DNA of 64,000 nucleotides from Notospermus geniculatus (Eukaryota > Nemertea > Pilidiophora > Heteronemertea > Lineidae). The notes under the pieces are model-generated. The model worked only from the letters and a program-made list of their open reading frames with translations. It was not told the origin of the DNA and made no database searches. The stretch covers positions 100,527 through 164,526 of the forward strand of contig NMRB01000873.1 of the NCBI GenBank assembly GCA_002633025.1, given 5' to 3'. The position numbers and the translations under genes were made by a program. Positions 55,986 to 64,000 of this stretch are shown here, piece after piece (within the stretch, counting starts at the first letter, position 1; the number at the start of each line of letters is the position of its first letter).

Positions 55986-57733
55986 GTGATGGCTCAGTTG
56001 CCACTCATGTAGCTGTTGTTAGTTCCACTGTGGCACTTGTTTATGACCTGTAGGTTATCTTTTTATCTTTATGAATAAAATGAACTTTATTCTTTGACTG
56101 CTGTTTAAATCTTTATTATTTCATCACATAATAACCTTAGTGTGCTATCTAAAAACTTTGATTACACTCCCCATCCCCACGAAAATGTATTTATGCTGTA
56201 CTTTCGACAAACTGCCATGTAAGAAAACAATGGTACTGCCTGGTATATATGCTTTGCATGGAATGTAACTCACAACTGTGACATAATAAACATTATTGGT
56301 CGCAATCAACTTGATGATCATGCAGTATAGCATGCTATACGTGATCTCATTTCACGACATGACCCCAAGAAATATTCACATACATACTGTTCAGACATAT
56401 GGCATATTATATCATCACTGGGGTATAACACATAACTATTACTTTTGGTTGTCTCCTGGATCCATATTCATAAACATACTTAAGTCAAAGTGTGGCACTT
56501 ATCTTTTGTGTTGAACAAAAGATAAGCGTCACACTTAGACTTACCGTAAGTAGTTTTATGAATATGGGTTCTGGGACCTTATTCACAAAGCCCCCATAAC
56601 TTAAAGGATATGCAAATCCTTTGCGAAATTGCCAGGCTGATAGTGAACAATAGGTTGTCCGCAAAAGGACAATAGTTTGCGCACTCCCGTAAGTTACAGG
56701 AGCTTCGTGAATAAGGTCCCTGGTCTCTTTAGAGTCCAAACATGGAAACGCCAATGGAGATTGGAGATCGTTGGAAAATGTTTCTACACCTGTACCAGAC
56801 ATGAATCTTTGAATCTACAGCACATTTCTTGTCTTCCCCATGATGCTCGCTAAGTTATTGACAAATTACGCATGAGCATAGCAAATCATTTCATGTTTTG
56901 CATGTCTGATGTTAATTCATGACACTGGATTGATAAACAGGAGATTATTTGTCAAATACTTCATGCACGCAGCAGGACAAAACACTGTACTCTGTTCTGG
57001 TTGTTTGTCTTGAACCAGGAACAGAAGTGAATAGAACTGTCAAGGGTGACAAACAAGTTGGTGAAGTTCCGCATTCATTCGGGAAACTTCCGCAATGTAC
57101 ACAATACTGCAAATGTACTTTAGTATTCAAGTACATCTACAGTTGCTACTTAGCACCTCACTCTGAGTATTTTTGTGTTCTTTTATCATCACTAATCAAA
57201 TATCTTATATAAGCTGTTTTAATAAGTGTATATTATTACACAATATAAGTGTACAATGTACATTATTATATACACACATCTTTAGTACAACCCAGGTTGA
57301 CAGCACCTGGAGTTCCTATCTGTCGTCATCAGACATTTGTGAAGAAAAAAGCACAAGAAAAAAACGCTGCAGTTTTGTTCCTACAAAAGTAAGGGATCCT
57401 GACACGGCCCTTTATATAAAATGTTGAATGTGGATGAGCCAAGGTTCACATCAGCAGCATCACAGTCAAATGCACATAGAATGGCACAATACCGCCAGTT
57501 AGGGGCAGCTAATTTGAAATGTTAATGCAAGCCTTCAACTAAAATCGTTGCAATAATCTGCTCGGGCAAGTTTGAAATAGAATATCATCCATGGAAATTT
57601 TCCTGTCTCCATTTTCTTTTCACAAAGTCATCACATAGATTGCTACTCGGTTGGTTCTGATAACACTGTTCGGGGTGCAGGTCCTTGCCTCTCTGGCTCC
57701 CGGTCTTTCCTCAGCAGTGCCAGTGCTGAGCAA

Positions 57734-60700
57734 TCACAGTTCCTCTCCCACCTCATCTGATATGTCAGTGTTTGGGATGTAGTAGCGAGCACCATTAACC
57801 TGCAGGAAATATACAGAAATGAAAAGTATTGGGATAGAGTAAAAGCTAAAAGAACAGATACATGTGTAATTGTAGATATCAGTACACAGAAGTACACAGT
57901 GTGTACATGTATTACCGGGATGTATTACAGTTTATTTTCCTTCTCACTACCGGTACTCTTTTTTCAAGCCAAGGTTTTTTGCATGCGAATGATTAGGAAA
58001 ATCTTGTTACCTTTAAATCATAATCCAGCACAAAGGGTGGGATATCCAGCTGGTCTGGGCTGATCTGACTATACAAATATTCGACACCATGGACCATTTT
58101 GACTTTATCTTTGATGTGCGATGCCGTGAAAGTTGTGAAGAACCACGTCAGAATCTGAAGAAAAACAAGACCATTCTAGAAAAACCAATTTCACAAGTTC
58201 ATCTAAATTTTTATGGACTGGGTAGTATGGGAATCAAAATAACATAAAATTGCAAAAAAAATTCATTCACCCAGTTAAATTTCCAATAATCCTCATGCAC
58301 ATTTTTGAACAAGTTACCATATATAGATATAACTTTTAGTGACAGAAGTTGAAGTATGACAAGATTTGGTTAATTTGCCAAAGAACGCAGACTTACCCGT
58401 GACCAAAACGTGGGATGGACAACATAGAATGCATGAAGGTTCGTTTTGTATCTGTCATCAATAAGTCGATACACCTCTTTGAGGAATTTCATTCCTGGCT
58501 GATTGTTCCCAGTGCAATTAGTGTGTAGGTATATCACGACAAATCTTTGTGATACTAGAGGGTCCATCACATGGACTAAGTACAGGATGGCCTGGAAAAT
58601 AAAAGTACATGTACATGTACCCTTGAGTCATGAAAGCATAAGTAAAGGGCGATGAACGCTGGTGCATGTTGTCTTTAAATCTGCTAATTGTAGGAGGACC
58701 AAAAATGGGATAACTGGTGCTTACTTTTTCTAAGTCTATTTGATTGTATACAAAGTTCCTTGCAACAAATAAAATGACAGGATGGCCCTTCTTATCATAC
58801 CCACAATGGTACAGGCATCGTAGAGCTGCAATCTCAGTCAAGTCCTCTTTCTTGGCTCTTTTCACAAGCCTTGAATATCTAACGCAAAAGAAATGACCAA
58901 TACGTGAGGTGTTTTTTGGCGACAAAAGGAACATGATGTACATGTTTTCATTGTGCCACATACCGCAAGAATCTGGGGCCATATTCATGAAGCCTTCGCA
59001 ACTTTGCGTGCAGTCAGTGAACAATAGGGCATATGCAGCCAAACAATAGACTTGCGTGCACGCAAAGTTGCGAAGGCTTCGTAAATATGGTGCCTGGTAG
59101 GCAAGAAATCTCTGGCCAAGACACAAACAAATTCCACGCATTGGATGATTTTGAAGCAGGTTTTAACTGTGTATGGACATTTAATATAGGAGACTACTGG
59201 TGGCATCTATTTTATTCAGAAATAACTACCTAACCAAACCCACCTTCTTTTATCTGCCTCACGATCTGCCTCGATACTTGATTTGCCCTGCAGTTTTTGA
59301 GCTCTGGCCTTGTCATGATCAGCTTCCATTTGAGCAAAAGCATGCTGCCCGACAGACACCTCACTGAGCAACTCTTCGCCGTAGTCATCATCTGTGTGTT
59401 CACCTTCACCTTCACCTTCACCTCTTGACCTGGTAAATGAACCTATGATAAACACAAAACATCATGTCCTAGGATGAGAAAGGAAAACATTGGGTGCGGT
59501 ATTATATAAATTTTGCCACTCAAGTAACAATTACAATACCAAAAACACGCATAATAAGTCTATCTGTGGAAGCCAGCTGAGAATATGCTTCAATAAACTA
59601 CCAAATTAGGCAAGAGCAGTGACTCACCTCTGGACATCGGATTCATTGTGATGCGTATTGCTCTTTCTTTGATGATTGGCTCGCCATATTCATTGCCGAC
59701 ATCGTCTGGAAGATGTTGTTGAGCGAATTCCTCCTCCTCAAGGTTCCGCGGAAAGTAGAGTGGGAGGAGACGACTGTAGACACCCTGCAGGTAAAAATAT
59801 GACATCGTAATGAACATATCACAGAGAAAAATGATTCGCAAAAGTTGCATTGTTTCATTGGAAATAGGAAATTCTGCAGGTGGAATTCTTTATGATATTG
59901 ATACGGTCCTTACCTCCTCTGTTTCCGTGACCACAAAAATGATTTTTTCCACATCGTCCCCAAAATGTTCAAGAAATCTCCGCACTGTTCCTGTTGATTA
60001 GATACAAGAAAAATTATTAGATAAAACACAGCAGTTGTTCCATTCAATTAATTCAGAATGAAATAGACATTGGCTTCAGCAGAAGTCATAAATCATGTAT
60101 CAGAACAACTGGTTGAAAAACCAGACAACACTCATGGCTCACTGAGGGCTATATTTGCTCCTTCTTCAGGGGGGTAACTTCTCCTGGATGAATGGACACA
60201 ACATAAGCCTACACTAGACATGTGCAGTTCCCTGGAATTGAAGACAAGTAGTAAGAGCCAAAACACTGTGATTGTGAAAGAGTTGATTCACTTAAGACGA
60301 ATAAAAAGAGAGTTCAACAATGGACGAAGTGTGCAATGCTCGATTCCTGCATTCACCTTGTAAACTCCCATTCAGTGTGAAAATCTATGGACTCATTACA
60401 AACATGAGAAGGTGAAACATAACTTGACAAAGAGGCTTACTAACATCATAGAGCTGAAGGACATTACAGGTTACTCATGTTACCGACTTACCTCATTATT
60501 TGCAATATATTCCTGTAACAATTATAAAGAGCACTTTCTGCAGCTGTCTGATATTTTAGGTTATATCTGGGACCAACTGTGTGGATGACATATCGACATG
60601 GTAAATTGTACCCCTTGGTCAATTTGGCGTCACCGGTTTTACAAACTGAAAGAGCAGAGAAGAGGACATCATGATACTTTTAGAAAATAGGCGGACTTCC

Positions 60701-61266
60701 CAAGTTCACTATCCTGGTACCAAGCAGAATATGCACTGATAGAAAAATGCAGTGGGTGGCTTTTCCAAAGGCACTAACATTTGATATTTTTCTGAATTTC
60801 TTCCCTCAGTTCAGGCCCAGCTTTATGGGATATTGCTTCACTCAGGGGATTCCGATCTGTCATGGATTCATTTGTTGTATTTACAATGGCTGTTGCATTC
60901 AGTTGAGTGAGGTCTCCTTGCCTGAAAGAAATGAAGGGTTGTGTAAAGTTGTATGACTAAAACAATTATTGGCAGACTCGTTCTTGGAAAGGACAAATCC
61001 CATCCTTTTGGCATAGCCAGTTGTAACTTCATTACATGTATTACAAATGACCAACTATAAACTGTTCAAAACGCACTCTCATCCAAATAATCAACTCACC
61101 AAAATGCAATTTTATTGTTGATCTTATCATCATAAACAAATTTTGATTCCTTTTTTTCTTCTGGTGACTTTTGACTAGCTGTAAGGTAAGTGGGGGAAGC
61201 AGTTTTCCCCCAAACCGGAATGGTGTCCACATCAACAACACAGGGCTTGGCTCCCAATGGATCCAT
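57734..61266 (-). CDS. GDAP2: GDAP2: macro domain plus CRAL-TRIO protein, 514 codons plus stop
   Basis: Eleven coding exons on the minus strand: 61266-61100, 60921-60779, 60645-60492, 60231-60143, 59990-59914, 59784-59628, 59442-59244, 58878-58725, 58591-58397, 58154-58011, 57799-57734. All phases match. The start MDPLG and the following DVDT are as in vertebrate GDAP2. Residues about 50-215 form a macro domain (GDLTQLNATAIVNTTNES, then IHTVGPRYN, then a VGLCCVHSSRRSYPPEEGAN exon). A linker follows with GEGEGEGE, and then a Sec14/CRAL-TRIO-like domain (about 340-490: DLTEIAALRCLYHCGYD, VVIYLHTN, YVVHPTFWSR, DIPPFVLDYD). Length is close to the roughly 500 residues usual for the family. Role: ganglioside-induced differentiation-associated protein, probable lipid or ADP-ribose-related binding; molecular function not settled. 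The ATG lies 11 nt after an acceptor at 61277, so the leader is spliced. The gene converges on IL-17R. Confidence 0.95.
58976..59095. mobile_element. Foldback element in GDAP2 intron
   Basis: CCATATTCATGAAGCCTTCG with CAACTTTGCGTGCA, paired to TGCACGCAAAGTTGCGAAGG and CTTCGTAAATATGG. Related to the TTATTCACGAAGC family at 48964-49102. Confidence 0.65.
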
Positions 61267-61277
61267 CCTGAAAGACT

Positions 61278-62333
61278 CTGAAATAAAAGGATTTTCACCA
61301 TAAAACAATGAAATACAAAGAGAAGAGATATCATGAGATCTAGCTTGTGACTCCAAATGGCCAAGAAAAGTAGTAGATCATACATCCTGAATGGCCTACA
61401 TAGTATTAAATGTGGAGTAGGCCAAGATTGTAGCTTGGACCAACTGTCAAATAGAGTGTATACAGCTTATGGCTTAAGAATTCCTTGCTTATATCATCAA
61501 TTTGGCAGCATTTTAGAAAGCATTCTCCCCCAATCCTCATGATGATGATGCCAAAAAGTAGGCCTATCTAATTCACTTATATGTACTTCAGGTACTCTGC
61601 TGTCACTGTCTGACCCCACAACACAAATCAGAATTGACAGTACAGCAGGGAGTTTAGCGCCCCTGCCTTGAGGAGCTTTTTAAGGCCTAGGCCTACAAAA
61701 TAGATCGCATAGGCCTATACAGTACTACTATCATGCTATAGCTAGGGCCTAGGTCTAGGCCCCTTTCGAAAGTCGGCCATTTCGGCGCTCAGGCTGAGGG
61801 TAAAAACAAATGGGAAAATGCATTTAGGCTAAGTTTTGCCAGAAATTGCAGAAATAACTTTCGAAATCGAAAGGGGCCTATATAGACTAGGCTAGTATAG
61901 GCCCTAGGCCTACCGCAGTAGTAGTAGGCCTACATACTAACCTAGGCCTACATCGTAATCATTCATTCATGACATGTCACATCATCATCATCATGTGATC
62001 AGGTGATGGTCGATAAACGGCTTATTTTATGTCGCCTGCCAGTTACCATGAACCCAGGCCCATTGTGACAAATCACATAGGCCGAATAACACTTACACAG
62101 GCCTCTACAAGTCCTTTAGTGAGCTTTATTTGTGTCGTTTTCGGCAAATCGACATAGATAAATACGTTTCGTTTTGCAACTGTCCGTCTACCATTTTGTA
62201 CATCATGTGACTAGTGTCTTCCTGTTCCGTGTGACAGGACCATTTCCAGTACCCCCGAAAGGTAGCCATCAACTGGTCTCCGGCGGCCGCGTACGGGATA
62301 TCGACTGGTTCCGGTCTCTGCCGCTCCACGACG
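61278..62333 (-). promoter_or_regulatory. GDAP2 first intron and probable promoter region
   Basis: Upstream of the spliced leader. TAGGCCTA-rich DNA at 61680-61950 is followed by a more GC- and CpG-rich stretch at about 62220-62340, where a GDAP2 transcription start is likely. The noncoding first exon could not be delimited. Confidence 0.3.
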
Positions 62334-62341
62334 CCTCAACC

Positions 62342-62444
62342 CATCCTGAGAATATCAGGCGTTCTTACTGCTCGCTACCTTCGTCGCCGCTAACTGCGGC
62401 GACGAAGGTAGCGAGCAGTAAGAACGCCTGATATTCTCAGGATG
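62342..62444. mobile_element. Foldback element with 8-bp target duplication
   Basis: Perfect 49-bp arms (CATCCTGAGAATATCAGGCG ... its complement) around a 5-base loop TAACT. CCTCAACC is present immediately on both sides (62334-62341, 62445-62452), as for hAT-type insertion. It sits close to the presumed GDAP2 promoter. Confidence 0.9.
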
Positions 62445-62609
62445 CCTCAACCCAGTGGATCCTCTAATCCTGAATTATAATCCATTTAACCCGCCCGAAT
62501 TGGCTGTGGCCCTGCTATGGTAGAAATTTCACCTGAGAGGGGATAGGCCTAATAGTATACCACAGGGACCTGACGCGCGGCTGTAAACCCTCATTAGGGT
62601 TGTAACCCT

Positions 62610-62640
62610 CAATACAGGGTTTAGGGTTAGGGTTAAACCC
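62610..62640. repeat. Short telomere-like tract
   Basis: GGGTTTAGGGTTAGGGTTAA: three TTAGGG-like units, with more degenerate GGGTT/AACCC pieces on either side. Confidence 0.5.
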
Positions 62641-62713
62641 TTGGAGGATCAAAATCCACCTATATAGGTAGGCCTATATACTAACTTTAGTACGTCAGAA
62701 TCCGCTGAATGTG

Positions 62714-62778
62714 AATCTTCATGTATGATCCAGCTCCATTACTATAGGCCTAATGGAGCTGGATCATACATGAAGATT
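62714..62778. repeat. Perfect hairpin, 28-bp arms
   Basis: AATCTTCATGTATGATCCAG...CCATTA pairs with TAATGG...GAAGATT around a 9-base loop. Confidence 0.75.
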
Positions 62779-63547
62779 ATAATTTAGGCCTAGTCCGAAT
62801 ATGACATTGTTGCCATGTATTTGATATTGTCCGACTAAAATACATTTGTGTTGGCCGTCGTGCGATGATCATCAATAATTAATTCGGATAGCATTGACTA
62901 GCTGTTCAAAACTAACAACACGCTACTTGAACGGATATCAGCTCATCACACGATGACAATTTGCCAATATATCCTGTTTGTATGTGATGCGACAGCAATT
63001 GCATCCTCCAACAGCAGGGATTTTAATTCGCTCCTCTTCATCAGTCACAGAAATATGGTGTGCGAGCGTTTGAAGAGGAGCGAGACGAAAGCCTTGCTTC
63101 GGGAGGATAGCAGTTTGAAAAGTTGGACGCGAATGTTTATTTCATTTAAAATAGTATGCGTGTGCAGATCCACCGCCATGTATATAATTCATTGGCAGTG
63201 ACAGAAAAATTTACACTTCCGGTGGATCCCTGGCTTGGGGCCGATTGCTGTCTTGAGCGCCGTCCGGGCCATCGGTCGGAGACAAATTCATTTCACCGGA
63301 CTTCAAAGGCAGTGTTGGGAAGCAACAGACTGAACCCGAGTCGGAAAAGTCAGTGAAACATTTAATGGTCAGATATTAGGCGTGTTGTTACATAGCTACG
63401 GGAAACGTTGGGAGTAAAATAAAACGTTGTTACTGTCATTCACTGGGAGTGAACGCAATTTAAATTTCAGCGGACCCACCTAATGCACGCTCTGGTGTCT
63501 GTGCAAACTTTCAGAGAGAGTATATAGGCAGAGTTGGGTTATACAAC

Positions 63548-63605
63548 ATGAAGTCCGTAATTTGCATTGCAGTTATTATCATGACAGGGATACCTCAATT
63601 GGATG
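63548..63605 (+). CDS. Signal-peptide first exon of an unidentified secreted protein (partial)
   Basis: ATG opens a hydrophobic 19-codon stretch (MKSVICIAVIIMTGIPQLDG) ending at a clean donor (GATG|gtgagt, phase 1). A TATATAGG box lies 27 bp before the ATG (63521-63528). The rest of the gene is beyond the window. The phase would fit the first visible C3-like exon (26066, phase 1), but their order on the scaffold speaks against a direct join. Confidence 0.4.
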
Positions 63606-64000
63606 GTGAGTCTTTAATTTAGTCGAATATGCTTACATTCTTAAATAGGTGACATCAAACAAAATAGTTAAGCGAGCGACATACGTCACACTATATAATA
63701 TCAGCCGGTCACAAAACCATCCTTTTTTTGAGACACCCGGTGTAATGTATGAAAATGCCCCGTATGACACTGCCCGCTTTTTTGTGTGGCGGACATTCAA
63801 ACACAGAAAGACTGTTGATCACTGCCTCCCTGCTATCATCCTGGAACTCCACGTGTATTGGCTACGTCATAAAGACTACGCCACTACGTTTGTGCGAGCG
63901 TAGTCGGAGGGCGGAGCGATGTCACAACCCTTGGTAGCCAAGATGCCCTGCTATTGTCACGTCGCGGCTTATTCCGTCAATCTTTTGTTGGGGGGGGGGG
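63606..64000. other. Intron/flank with a mariner MITE half-end
   Basis: 63728-63745 contains TTTTTTTGAGACACCCGGTG, similar to the end of the element at 45928-46341. No exon seen. The window ends in a run of ten G. Confidence 0.35.

Larger units (their letters stand above)
50419..58078. repeat. Haplotype copy B of the IL-17R/GDAP2 3' region (7.66 kb)
   Basis: Collinear with 41866-50417 and continuous with the rest of GDAP2. A further single N at 52860 introduces about 265 bp (52861-53126, with AGTGTCTTTTTTTCC-type tandem units) that copy A lacks. Confidence 0.9.

Noticed and set aside
41866-58078. Two tandem IL-17R genes
   Set aside because: The copies are delimited exactly by the single N at 50418, and the second lacks exons 1-3 only because its contig starts there. 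Allelic overlap explains this better.
60143-60231. Missing GDAP2 exon between 59990 and 60492
   Set aside because: At first the exon seemed absent. A minus-strand 89-nt exon encoding VGLCCVHSSRRSYPPEEGAN fits both phases, so the gene is complete.

Overview
The window is animal nuclear DNA. Genes are split by short GT-AG introns, coding density is low, and intergenic and intronic DNA is full of small inverted-repeat elements, TAGGCCTA-type words and (ACATGT)n tracts. The gene set (complement C3-like, IL-17 receptor-like, GDAP2, a tetraspan protein) fits a marine invertebrate such as a lophotrochozoan, ambulacrarian or amphioxus. The phylum cannot be fixed from the sequence alone.

Layout. 0.6-2.6 kb (+): the last two exons of a small secreted LDLa-domain protein. 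3.7-4.5 kb: a 420-bp segment present twice around a single N. 5-10 kb: MITEs and noncoding DNA. 10.5-12.1 kb (-): a single-exon coding region for a 517-aa protein with two fused four-helix modules. 12-22 kb: mostly noncoding, with a 1.5-kb segment present twice around a single N and containing a tRNA-like module. 26.1-30.4 kb (+): nine exons of a complement C3/A2M-superfamily protein, MG1 to MG6 region, with neither its beginning nor its thioester end in the window. 31-34 kb: dispersed repeats and a complete 400-bp terminal-repeat retrotransposon in miniature (TRIM). 36.5-36.9 kb: assembly gap. 39.0-47.7 kb (+): a complete ten-exon IL-17 receptor-like gene of 577 codons. 57.7-61.3 kb (-): a complete GDAP2 gene, 514 codons, convergent with the receptor. 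63.5 kb (+): a signal-peptide first exon of an unidentified gene.

Three important points for the reader. (1) 41866-50417 and 50419-58078 look like a tandem duplication of the IL-17R 3' half plus the GDAP2 3' end. Both copies run exactly up to single-N contig joins, so they are most likely two haplotypes that were never merged; two shorter cases show the same pattern. (2) These allele pairs show filled and empty sites for at least six transposable elements, with readable target-site duplications. (3) The TRIM at 33845-34244 carries a tRNA-like Pol III promoter (A box, B box, T5 terminator) inside each of its two identical LTRs. I consider this the most unusual object in the window.

C3-like protein and IL-17 receptor are both innate-immunity families; their closeness may be chance. 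GDAP2 is a housekeeping-type gene whose 3' end meets the receptor's 3' end at a shared poly(A) region.
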